DNA of 64,000 bases from Candidatus Mycoplasma liparidae (lineage in GTDB: Bacteria; Bacillota_I; Bacilli_A; Mycoplasmatales; Mycoplasmoidaceae), in NCBI GenBank assembly GCA_009884515.1, contig RHHX01000002.1, positions 186,001 through 250,000 on the forward strand, read 5' to 3'. Below, piece after piece: positions 21,171 to 31,090 of this stretch. Each line of letters begins with the position of its first letter. Position 1 is the first letter of the stretch. The notes below the pieces were generated by a model. It was not told where the DNA came from, ran no database searches, and saw only the letters and a program-made list of their open reading frames with translations. Position numbers and translations under genes: made by a program.

Positions 21171-22425
21171 TTTTCACCTTTTCTTTTATTTTAATTAAAA
21201 AATTTAACATATTATGAGCTGCGATATTATTTCTATTAATTTTTATTGCTGTTTCTAAGTTTTCAATTGCCTTATCAATAAATTCATGTTTAATGATAAT
21301 TTTATTTTTTCAATTATTATAAGTACGAGTACTATTGAAATCAATTTTTTGTATGTTTTTAAATTCTTCAATATGGTCATTATTGAAATTTTTTTCCATA
21401 ACTAAAACATATCCTAAATTTGCATAAGCATCATCATTTTTTGAATCTTCTTTTATTGCTATTTTTAAGTTTTTAATAGATTTATCAAAATTATAATTCA
21501 TAAATAAAGCTTCACCTAAATTTGAATATGTAGAACTGATTGCAATCTTTTTTTTTATAATTTCTTCAGATAATTCAATAGCATCTTTAATTTTTTTTAA
21601 TTTTAATAAACAATAAACTTGATTATTGTAATAAATTACATTATAAGGCTCTTTATCTACTAGATTTTTATATTTTTTAATAGCATTTTCATATTTACCA
21701 GCATTAGTTAATGCTAATCCATCTAAAAAAATTTGTAATGTAGATAAAGAATCATAGTTTTTTAATATTCCTTCATAATCTGGAAATAGAGATATAAAAC
21801 TTATATCCATTTTCTCTAATCAATCCAAAATTTTTATACGTAAATTATATTTTATGCAAATACTTTTAACATCTTTATTTAAAATTAAAGTATCAAAAAG
21901 AAAGTGAGATTTTTGACTTATTGATCTATTAAAATCTTCAATAGTTTTAAGTTTAAGCACTTTAATTTCCTCAAAATTAACGTCATCAATTTCTAATGAA
22001 TCCTCGATTTTATCATTAATTTTAAGATAGAATATCTTAAAATATTCATGATCTTTTTCTCAAATATTTTCATATGATGCAGCAAAATATAATGAAACTA
22101 AAATATCGCTAGTAAAATCAATTAATGGTGTTCTTTTACCAAAATGTTGCATTTGACTCAATAAAAATAATTGATTATTTTGATTTAATTCCTTACTTAA
22201 ATATTTTATTTTTTCTGAAAAATATTTTTTCTGAAAAAGAAATAAATCATAATTATTATAATAGGTATTTCCTAAATTTTTTTTTGTTTCTCTTATAAAT
22301 TTTGATTCCAATTTTCAATCAGAATCTCCTTGTCCTCTGTATATTGTTTTAAATTTATTTTTCATCATTTTAGAAACTCATTCTTGAACTTCTATTATTG
22401 TATCTAATTTTGTTATTTCTTCCAT
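21163..22425 (-). CDS. FRG-domain/TPR protein, copy C, first gene of the hsd operon
   Basis: Intact, 420 residues from ATG 22425. FRG domain about residues 28-235: TIYRGQGDSDWKLESKFIRE, SQMQHFGKRTPLIDF, SDILVSLYFAAS, RSISQKSHFLFDTL. TPR region from about residue 225 to the end: FISLFPDYEGILKNYDSL, LDGLALTNAGKYENAIKKY, VYCLLKLKKIKDAIEL, NLGEALFMNYNFDKSI and DAYANLGYVLVME units. The stop codon overlaps the hsdS 2 start by 8 bp, which predicts translational coupling and makes it part of the restriction operon. The two related genes at 1-780 and 5099-6349 have other partners. Cytoplasmic; function unknown. It could modulate or license the restriction enzyme, or be an independent effector (inference). 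Confidence 0.88.
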
Positions 22426-22476
22426 TTTGTAAAATTTATTTTATATTGAATAAAAATAAATTTCTCCTATAAACAT

Positions 22477-22482
22477 ATTATA
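22477..22482 (-). promoter_or_regulatory. -10 element of the FRG-hsd operon
   Basis: TATAAT on the minus strand, about 52 bp upstream of the FRG-TPR copy C start; an AGGAG follows at about 22463-22467 but is some 40 bases from the ATG and has no start codon near it. No clear -35. Confidence 0.45.
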
Positions 22483-22489
22483 ATAAGTT

Positions 22490-22700
22490 AATTAAAAAAT
22501 AACTTCAAACTTTATTAACTATTAGAATTGCTTTGTCTTCATCATTATTATTAATATAGGTTAAATCTTTGCCAACTTTTTATTTTATATTTTCTAATTA
22601 AATAATTTAGATCTAAAAAATCATTATCAAATAATTGAATCATATTTTCGTATTATAAACTCATCAATCATTAGCATTGATGAGTTTATAATCTATTACT
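22490..22700 (-). pseudogene. remnant of a RuvC-like nuclease gene
   Basis: Minus-strand pieces LINANDWWVYN (near 22665) and NNNDEDKAILIVNKV (near 22530) align with FINANTWRAYY and ENDDEAEAISIVNKA of the intact RuvC-like gene 24874-26139. Frames are broken between them. A 17-bp perfect inverted repeat (22652-22692, 7-nt loop) lies within it. Confidence 0.65.
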
Positions 22701-22886
22701 TGTCTTTTAAAGACCTCATAAATGCATCCTAAGATTTTATTTAATCATTTTACTTACAATATATTAATATTCTTTCTAAAAACTATTTAATAACTTTGGA
22801 GTTTCTATAAAGACTATTTTCCTTATACTTGTATAAATATTTTTTTTAATTATTTGTTATACAATTTATTAATAATTAAGGAAAAT

Positions 22887-23609
22887 ATGAAAAAATGTTC
22901 AAGTTGTGATAATGAATTAATAGCTGATAATATGGTAACGAAAGAGTATCATGCTGCTCATAATACTTTTTTAGTTTTAAATAAAATTGATTACTCAATA
23001 AATAATTAACATTTAATATGTACTGACTGTGGATTAGTATCAATATTTATTAATCAGGATATGATAAATAAAATAAAATTAGATTTAAAAAACATCTAAT
23101 TTTTAAAAATTATTACAATGAATCTATTACTAAACTATATGGTTTTATAAAACCATATATAAATTTAATGAATGAAGTATTTAAAGAAGATGATTTAATC
23201 CTTAATCTATTTAAAAGTGAAAATTTATCTTTTACTAGAACAAGTAAATGAACAAATGATTTAAATAATTATGCTGTCACTATAAAATATAACTCTGAAT
23301 TTAATTTGAAAATTAAGAAAATTTATGAATATTTTAACTCTAAATATGACTTTGTGAAAAATTAAATAAAGAATTTGAAGAAACTTTTGAAAAAGGAATC
23401 TTCAAGGGTGAATATTTTGAGAAAAATTGAAAATTAAGAAGAGATTTTATAATTTATCAATATCTTTAACTAATAATTTAAATAGATTATATTCTTTGAT
23501 GATTGTGTTGCTTAATGCTAAGAAAAAGTAATTTAGATAACTTTAAAATTGATAAAAGGATCTTAAAAAATTTTATTTGTGTTAAAGAATGAATATATCA
23601 TAAAATATA
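22887..23609 (+). pseudogene. decayed zinc-ribbon protein gene
   Basis: ATG 22887 has a good RBS (AAGGAAAA). It reads MKKCSSCDNELIADNM for 40 codons to an in-frame TAA (23007), then continues in frame with CTDCG to 23099. The CxxC pair on each side of the nonsense codon makes a zinc ribbon. Further open pieces in other frames (LYGFIKPYINLMNEVFKEDD from about 23130, 84 codons open to 23365, then EFEETFEKGIFKGEYFEKNW) probably belong to the same gene. Unknown family, not functional as read. Confidence 0.5.
23136..23159. repeat. 24-bp perfect palindrome
   Basis: TATATGGTTTTA followed directly by its reverse complement, inside the decayed zinc-ribbon gene where it encodes part of LYGFIKPYI. It could extrude as a hairpin or bind a dimeric protein, or be coincidence. 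Confidence 0.6.
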
Positions 23610-23676
23610 AATTACTCTAATATGTGAAATTTTGCTAACATAATTTTATTATTAATAAACATGTTTAAGGAATGAA

Positions 23677-24804
23677 ATGATAATAAAAACTTTGTATTTT
23701 GATGAATCAAATATATCAAAAAATGATATTGATGATAAAAATTTTTTAATTGCATCTGCTTATATTATTGAAGACTTAAATCTTTTTAAAGAAGCTAAAA
23801 AGATTTTAATTAAGCATAAAATAAATTTTGAAATCAAAGGATCAGATCTCATGACTAAAAAATATACTGATGTAAGATTAGAAATAATTGAAAAAATATT
23901 CCCTGAACTTAATGCTAGTCTTTTTATTTATGACTTTTTTTTACAAAAATTACTAGATTTAACTGCGAATTATATTATGGAAATAGCACCCGAAATTGAA
24001 AATTGGGATTTTTTTATAAAAAACCATTTTTTGTTAGTTAATTTTTTAGTAACAAAATTTAAAAACCAATATAGTAATGCGTCTAATATTGACTATTATG
24101 AATTAATTATTAAAGGTATAGATGAAATAAAAAAAAATAAAAATCCTGTTGAAAGAATTCCTTTGGAAAAATCGCTTTTATTCTTGAAAGAAAATTTTAG
24201 CAAAAGTAAAATTGAAGATATAATTGAAGATAATTATCAAGTTTTATTAATGCCACTTGTCAATATCTGTTTGAAAAAAAATTTTAAATATAATTTAATA
24301 ATTGATAATTTTTTAGAACAAAAAACTGATGATGAACTGCAATTTAAAAATAAAATTTTAAGTATTTCAGAATTTTTTAAAACAGAATTTAATATTTTAT
24401 TGGGAAAAAGTGAAAATAATATCGGATTGCAAATTGTTGATTGATATGTGAGTATATCAAGAAAAACTATAAAAATACTAATAGAAGAATTTTGAATAGA
24501 AGTTATAAAACCAACAGATAAAATTCTTGTTTTTGAAGAAAGAAAAGAAAAATGAGGAAATCAGTTATTAAAAATTTGAAGAAGTTCAATTTCTAATAAA
24601 AACACTGATATTGGTCATAATATACAATTGACATATGAACATCGATCTTTTTTAGAAATTTTAGAATCACCAGACATAGATATACAAAAAATATTAAAGC
24701 CATCTTTTTTAAAAGTAATTAAGAAAAAGGAAATTGAATTAAAAAATAGAGACTTAGAAATGATGAATCACTATTTTTATTTAATGGAAGGTAAATTAAA
24801 ATAA
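23677..24804 (+). CDS. DUF3800 protein, copy B (intact)
   Basis: 375 residues, ATG 23677 with AAGGAA about 8 bases upstream, reading through several TGA Trp codons to TAA 24802-24804. The N-terminal LYFDESNISKN carries the conserved DES of DUF3800, and the later NIGLQIVDW (about residue 246) supplies the Q..D. The family is predicted to have an RNase H-like fold with these acidic residues as a metal site, but no activity is established. The last 120 residues are helical and Lys/Glu rich. It diverges from FRG-TPR copy C. A dead paralogue precedes FRG-TPR copy B, so the two families may be linked functionally. Confidence 0.85.
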
Positions 24805-24873
24805 ATAATGTTAATAAATATAATTGAATTTAGTTCATTATCCTTAATTAAGAATTAATATTACAAAACTACA

Positions 24874-26139
24874 TTAATAATCTTTTCAAATTTCTTCAGC
24901 TTTATTAACTATTGAAATTGCTTCAGCTTCATCATCATTTTCAACACCTGTTTTATTTTTAGAAATATTTTTAATTCGATTATTTTTAATTAAAGAAACA
25001 TGATCTAAATTATAATCATCAAATATTGAATCATATTCAATATAGTATGCTCTTCAAGTATTAGCATTAATAAATTTTATTTCATTATTAATATTAATTT
25101 CATTTAATAAAATTCTGAAGGTTTCAATAATAAATGCAAGAGCTGCTTTTTCTTTATTTTGATTTTTTTTAAAATATGGTGATTCAATAATAACTCTAAC
25201 AATAGAATCGTGAAAAATATTTTCTTTAAAATAATTTTTAATTTTTTCATAAGGTTCAAAATCTGGTCTTAATTCTTCTAACTTATATTTAAAGAAAGTA
25301 CTATTAATATCATCAAACTTATCTTTATTACAATTAATTTTTTTATTAATATTATTTCAGAAGGCAACACCTGTTGTACCTAATCCTAAATCAATTCCAA
25401 TGTATGTAATATTTCTTGTTTCTTCTTTAATACAATCTTTATAAGTATTTGATAATAAGAATTGTATTTCATCTTCTGTTGTGTTAACAACATTTTTAAA
25501 TCTTCTTCTTAAATTTTTTTGATCTAAAAAAAATGGATTTCAAGAATCAATTCATATTAGATTAGCTTTATTAAGCATTAGAAATGTTTCAGGATGTTTA
25601 TCAAACTCTAAATTAGCATAATAACTTTTTCATACATCAGCATTAATAATTTTAATTTCATTATTAATGCTGATTTTATCTAATAAATTTTTCAAACTTT
25701 TAAGAATTGCTAAAATAGCTGATTTTTCATCATCTTGATTATCTTTAAAAAAAGGTAATTCGATAATAATTCTTATATCAGCATTAGATCTAATATTATC
25801 TTTAAAATATTTTTCAATTATTTCATATGGAAGTGAATTTGAAATTAATTCGCTTTTATTGTATTTAACATTTTTGCTAGTAATATCATCAAAGTTATTA
25901 TCATTATTATTTGATAATTCATTTTTGTTATTTCAAAAAGCAAAATCAATTTTTTTTAATCTTAAACGGATTCCAATGTAAGTAATGTTTTTAGATTCTT
26001 TTTCTTCTGCTGTTAAATTTCTTATTTTAAGATTATTATTATTTAATAAAAGAAGTGGATCAAAAAGATTATTCAAAGCATAATTTATGAACTCTTCTTC
26101 TTTTCTAATTAACTTTTTTTTATTTTCAATTATCGACAT
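24874..26139 (-). CDS. RuvC-like nuclease with two tandem domains
   Basis: 421 residues, ATG 26139. The C-terminal half has a full RuvC/RNase H-fold signature: IGIDLGLGTTGVAFWN (first Asp, about residue 225), VRVIIESPYF (Glu), INANTWRAYY and DDEAEAISIV (closing acids). This resembles phage and poxvirus-type RuvC resolvases that cut Holliday junctions. The N-terminal half is a second copy of the same domain with ITYIGIRLRLKKIDFAFWN, where the first Asp is Arg, and IIELPFF and IINADVWKSYY, so it has probably lost activity and may have become a structural or binding module. A 3' fragment of tuf and a hairpin precede it. Remnants of related genes lie at 22490-22700, 26375-26800 and 30640-31020. 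Phage origin is plausible. Confidence 0.7.
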
Positions 26140-26157
26140 ATAAGTATTGTAAAATAA

Positions 26158-26189
26158 AAAATAAACTTATCTATAGATAAGTTTATTTT
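26158..26189. terminator. 32-bp perfect palindrome, tuf-type terminator copy
   Basis: Arms of 16 bp with no loop, flanked by A and T runs, resembling the real tuf terminator (31028-31065), with which it shares AAATAAACTTAT. It ends only 18 bp before the RuvC-like start codon, with little room for an independent promoter in between. Confidence 0.75.
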
Positions 26190-26192
26190 TTT

Positions 26193-26340
26193 GTTATTTA
26201 ACTATTTTAGTAATAGTTCAGTTTTAACAATTATTCAACTTTCTGGAGTTGATAATTTATAACCTTATTCAAGATCAACGGATTAATAAATTCACTTATT
26301 ATTAATGTATTACTTTGCCTACAACAATATTTAAAAAAAT
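26193..26340 (-). pseudogene. 3'-end fragment of tuf (EF-Tu), decayed
   Basis: Starting at the bases matching the EF-Tu stop codon, the minus strand is recognisably the last 40-45 codons of tuf: the 24 bases covering the C-terminal TITKIVK and stop are almost unchanged, followed by increasingly divergent sequence. It is followed, as at the real tuf, by a terminator hairpin. Confidence 0.75.
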
Positions 26341-26374
26341 CGGATACTGTATATAATGTTATCTAAATTTACAA

Positions 26375-26800
26375 AAATCTTACTTCTGGTTCATTAGTTG
26401 GTCTTCAATTATCATAAATTCTCGAATAGGGTATAGCATTAATGATTTTTATTTCATTATTAATATCAATTTCATCTAATAAAATTTTAAAAGTTTTGAT
26501 AATAGATTCACGAGCTAATTCTTCTTTTTATTCATTATATTTAAATTTAGAAGATTCTATTATAAGGAGTATAGCACGGTCTTAATTCATCTAAATTACA
26601 TCTAAAATTTTTACTATTAATATCATCAAATATATCTTGATTATCATCTATTTCTTTATTTTTATTATTTCAAAAAGTAATACCTGTCTTTTTTAATCCT
26701 AAATCATTTCCAATATAAGTAATATCTTTAGATTCTTTTTCTTCATGACTCAATTTTTTCTTATTTTCATTTATAAGAAGATTAATTTATAAAAAAATCA
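26375..26800 (-). pseudogene. RuvC-like gene remnant between tuf fragment and BspA-like gene
   Basis: Pieces KDITYIGNDLGLKKTGITFW (about 26690-26740), DDINSKNFRCNLDELRP (about 26585-26640) and KTFKILLDEIDINNEIKIIN (about 26430-26490) follow the order of the intact gene, but frames are broken and the catalytic Asp is Asn in the first block. Non-functional. Confidence 0.7.
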
Positions 26801-26827
26801 TCTAATAGATGGTTTTTTATATCTGCA

Positions 26828-29800
26828 TTATCTAGTTAATTTTCTTTTTTTATGTTTATGAACTATTATTCCAATAATCAAAGCAATTAATAATAAACCA
26901 CCAATAGAAGCGCCAATAATTATATACATCATTGAATCACTAGTAGGTACTACTATGGATAATTTATTAAGATCAATAATCCCTCAATCTCCAGCTTTAG
27001 CTTTATTTATATTTGCATTTTCTGTTAATTTAATTCCTCCATCAAGTATGCCTGTTGTTTCTTTAAAAGCATTTGAACCAATACTTGTTGCACCAAGTGC
27101 TGATATAGTTGTTAAACTAGTTGCTCCACTAAAAGCATTAGCACCAATTTCTGTAACTTCTGTTGGTAAAATTATTGAAGTTATTTCAGTATTATTTTGA
27201 AAAGCAGCAGCAACAACACTAGTTGCGCCAATAAAATCAGCTGCATCTAAAGATCCATTTCAAGAATCATTAGATGGTGATTCATAATTTTTATAAGCAA
27301 TTAATTCATCGACATAAACCTTATCAATAATACCATCAGTTATTATTGGTATTCTTGGAGTAGTGCCTGTAATTGATAATTTAGCAACTTCGGTTCCTCA
27401 TAAATTAGCATTACTTGGCTTTATATCAATACTATATTTTAATTTAATTCCTTCATCAAGTATGCCTGTTGTTTCTTTAAAAGCATTTTTACCAATACTT
27501 GTTGCACCAAGTGCAGATATATTAGTTAAATTAGTTGCTCCACTAAAAGCATTAGTGCCAATTCTTAAAACTGTTAATGGTAAAGTTATTGATTTAACAT
27601 CAGTGTTATTTAAAAAAGCATTAGTAGCAACACTAGTTGCACCAACAAAATCATCTGCAATTAAAGCACCATTTCAAGAATCATTAGATGGTGATTCATA
27701 TTTTTTATAAGCAATTAAGTCATTAACAAATTGATATGCAATAACACCACCAATTATTGTTGGTATTATTGGAGTAGTACCTACAATAGATAATTTAGCA
27801 ACTTCAGTTCCTCATAAATTAGCATTACTCGGCTTTATATCAATACTATATTTTAATTTAATTCCGTCATTAGCCATGGTTGTTATTTTAGCAAAAGCAT
27901 TGGTACCAATGCTTGTTGCACCAAGTGCAGATATAGTTGTTAAACTAGTTGCTCCACTAAAAGCATTAGTACCAATTCTTAAAACTGTTGGTGGTAAAGT
28001 TATTGATTTAATATTATTATTATCTAAAAAAGCACTATCAGCAACACTAGTTGCACCAACAAAATCATCTGCAATTAAAGCACCATTTCAAATACCCATT
28101 GGATCTGTTGTTTGCTTATATTTAATTAATTGAGTAACAAAATCAGGAGTAATAATACCACCTGCAGGAACTTCTGGAACAGGAGGAAGTATTACACTTA
28201 ATCTATCAGCAGTAGTTCCTCAAAAACCAGCTTTAGCAGCACTTACATTATCAGATCATCTTAATTTAATTCCTCCATCAAGTATGCCTGTTGTTTCTTT
28301 AAAAGCATTTTTACCAATACTTGTTGCATCAAGTGCTGATATAGTTGTTAAACTAGTTGCTCCACTAAAAGCATTAGCACCAATTTCTGTAACTTCTGTT
28401 GGTAAAATTATTGAAGTTATTTCAGTATTATTTTGAAAAGCAGCAGCAGCAGCACTAGTTGCGCCAATAAAATCAGCTGCATCTAAAGATCCATTTCAAG
28501 AATCATTAGATGGTGATTCATAATTTTTATAAGCAATTAATTTATCAACATAAACCTTATCAATAATACCATCAATTATTATTGGTATTCCTGGAGTAGT
28601 GCCTGTAATTGATAATTTAGCAACTTCAGTTCCTCATAAATTAGCATTACTTGGTTTTATATTAGTACTATATGTTAATTTAATTCCGCCAGCACCAATA
28701 CTTGTTGTTCCACTAAAAGCATTTTTACCAATACTTGTTGCATCAAGTGCAGATATAGTTGTTAAACTAGTTGCTCCACTAAAAGCATTAGCACCAATTT
28801 CTGTGACTTCTGTTGGTAAAATTATTGAAGTTATTTCAGTATTATTTTGAAAAGCAGCAGCAGCAGCACTAGTTGCACCAATAAAATCATCTGCAATTAA
28901 AGCACCATTTCAAACACCAGTTTGTAATGTTCCTACTTTATAATCAATTAATTGATTAACAAATTCAGGAGTAATAATACCATTTGGTGAAACTGTTGGC
29001 ATAACAGGAATAGTATCACCAAAAATTAATTTATCACGAGTAGTTCCTCAATTTTTAGCTTGTGCATAATTAATATTTGTATTATATGTTAAATTAATTA
29101 TAGATTCTGTTCCAGCAAATGCATTATTACTAATACTTGCTGCACCAATTGCTGATATAGTTGTTAAACTAGTTGCTCCACTAAAAGCATTAGTACCAAT
29201 TCTTGAAACTGTTGGTGGTAAAGTTATTTGAGTTAGTTCTGTTTTACCTAAAAAAGCACTATCAGCAACACTAGTTGCACCTTCAAAATCATTAGCAGCT
29301 AAAACACCCTTTCACGGGCCATCTGCTGATGCTTTTCTATAAGTAATTATTTCACTAACAAATTTAGAATCAATAATCCCATCTTTAATAGTTGGAGGAG
29401 TAAGTAAATTTAATTTAGCAACTTCAGTTCCTCAAAACTTAGCGGAATTTCCCGGAAATTCAAGTTTCATACTTAATAAAATACCTTTATCACGGATTGA
29501 TTTCGACCCTTTAAAAGCATCCGAACCAATACTTGTTGCAGAACTAAGATCAATAGATCTTAAACTTTCAGAATTACCAAAAGCCCCCTTACGAACAATT
29601 GTTACAGAATTAGCATCTATTCATTTTAAATTTTTAGTAATGGCAAAAGCGTATTCTTCGATTGCTTTAACTGTTATTGGTAAAATAATTGATTTAACAA
29701 GCGTATTGTACATAAATGCGCTATTGCCAATACTAGTTACATCTGGGAAATCACTAGCAACTAAAGAACCATCTCAATTAGGATCTTCTAATAGTTTTTT

Positions 29801-30001
29801 ATTAACTAAGTCATTAGCATTATATTTAGTAAATACAGTTCTTGGATTAATAATATTTTTTTGATTTGTATTTAATGAAGTATTTTCATTTGAAGTTGAA
29901 TAAAAATTACTTAATAAAATAGTAGATAATAAAATTGAAACAACTATGCCTCCCATTGTGAATAATGGCGGTAAAGCAAAAAATTTGTAATTTTTTTTCA
30001 T
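26828..30001 (-). CDS. BspA-like leucine-rich-repeat surface protein
   Basis: 1057 residues, ATG 30001, uninterrupted. An N-terminal hydrophobic segment (residues about 7-33, no lipobox Cys) acts as signal/anchor, a C-terminal segment (MYIIIGASIGGLLLIALIIG) crosses the membrane, and the short tail HKHKKRKLTR is cytoplasmic, so most of the chain is outside. Between lie about seven units of roughly 137 residues (410 bp), each with a spacer helix (FV..LI.YK......WNG.L.A.DF.GATS), BspA/LRR_5 repeats (ITSIILPTEV, then IGANAFSGATSLTTISAL, then SIG.NAF) and an end WGTEVAKLS. DNA of several units is nearly identical, so recombination can change length. Such proteins mediate adhesion in other host-associated microbes; role here is inferred. 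A tuf fragment and RuvC-like remnants flank it. Confidence 0.9.
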
Positions 30002-30099
30002 ATTTAACCTTTTTTATGTATATATAATATTTAATTAAAAAGTAAATATTTTTAATTAGTATACTTTCTAATTATAAGTTAATTTATGATAATAATATG

Positions 30100-30420
30100 A
30101 TTAGATAGTATTAAAAAAAGTTAAAATTTGTTATTTTAATAAAATTAATCTTTTAAATGTACTATTAATAGAAGTTATTGAAATATGATAATAACCACTA
30201 TCATAAGCATCTATAATTCATTGATGATGCTTATTACTAAAAATTTCTAGATAAAAAATATGATTTTTAATATTTTTATTAGATAATGTAAGTTTTTTTT
30301 TTCAATTTCTTTATAATAATAAACTTGAATTAAATCAGAATCATAATTAAATTCTAAATTAATAGTTAATTTAGGTTTGAATGGTATTTATTGTAATAAA
30401 TATTTTTTCATATAAATAAT
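30100..30420 (-). pseudogene. short decayed gene, unidentified
   Basis: On the minus strand a start ATG near 30410 is followed after 6 codons by TAA, then KPKLTINLEFNYDSDLIQV, a frameshift in an A10 run, and KHHQWIIDAYDSGYYHIS ending near 30145. About 95 codons in total, not recognised. The remaining bases 30421-30639 hold nothing I can identify. Confidence 0.4.
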
Positions 30421-30639
30421 TTCCTTTTATAAAAATAAAATCTAAATTTTTAAGAACTAGTATAAATAGTTAATTTTATTATTAAATTATATTAATATAT
30501 TTTTTACTAATATCTTCAATAGTAATTTAATCAATAATAAAGTTTCTGCTTTTTGTTTTTAATAGGATTATTTAGCTTTAATAAAAATTATTAATTATCT
30601 TTTATTTTTAAGAAAAAAATTTATTATAAGTATGTTATT

Positions 30640-31020
30640 TTCAATTTAATTCCTTACTTAAATCGCTGTATATAAAGTCATACTTTTAATATCTTCTTTA
30701 ATTTTGTGATTTTAAAAAGTAATACGATTTCTTTTGATCATAAATGAATTCCAATATATATCAATATTTTTAGATTATTTTTATTCCTGAAAGTAATTTT
30801 TATAAGTTTATGGTAATAAATTATCTATTTATTATTTTGTTAGGGATAGAGTATTTTTATAATTTCATTTTGAAAATATCTTTTGATATATGAAAGATAA
30901 ATTTCAATGATTATCTCAAATTTGAGAAATAATATTTGCTATTAGAAATGTTTTAGCTTCATCAATATCTTCAATACCAATTAAATATTTAGTAATTTTC
31001 TTTTTTAATAGAGATTATAA
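30640..31020 (-). pseudogene. RuvC-like gene remnants directly downstream of tuf
   Basis: The bases 30880-31000 encode IGIEDIDEAKTFLIANII-like sequence, matching the C-terminal DDEAEAISIVNKA block. Bases 30690-30790 resemble the WNN..TYIGIDLG region. Both are broken. The order tuf - terminator - RuvC-like sequence is the same as for the tuf fragment - palindrome - intact RuvC-like gene at 24.9-26.3 kb. Confidence 0.55.
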
Positions 31021-31027
31021 ATATTAT

Positions 31028-31065
31028 AAAAAAATAAACTTATAGTAATATAAGTTTATTTTTTT
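31028..31065 (-). terminator. Rho-independent terminator of tuf
   Basis: 17-bp arms (A7 TAAACTTATA and complement) with a GTAA loop; on the minus strand the second arm ends in T7. It begins 26 bp after the tuf stop codon and is symmetrical, so could also work on the plus strand. Confidence 0.9.
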
Positions 31066-31090
31066 AAATTTAAATATTGAATAAAAATTA

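Noticed and set aside
26955..29864. Plus-strand open frames rich in Pro/Val/Ala opposite the BspA-like gene
   Set aside because: They are antisense shadows of the repeated minus-strand coding sequence; they recur every unit, lack RBS and have no domain content.
26828..30001. The 410-bp repeats as a CRISPR or satellite array
   Set aside because: Units are coding, in frame and far too long and variable for CRISPR repeats and spacers.
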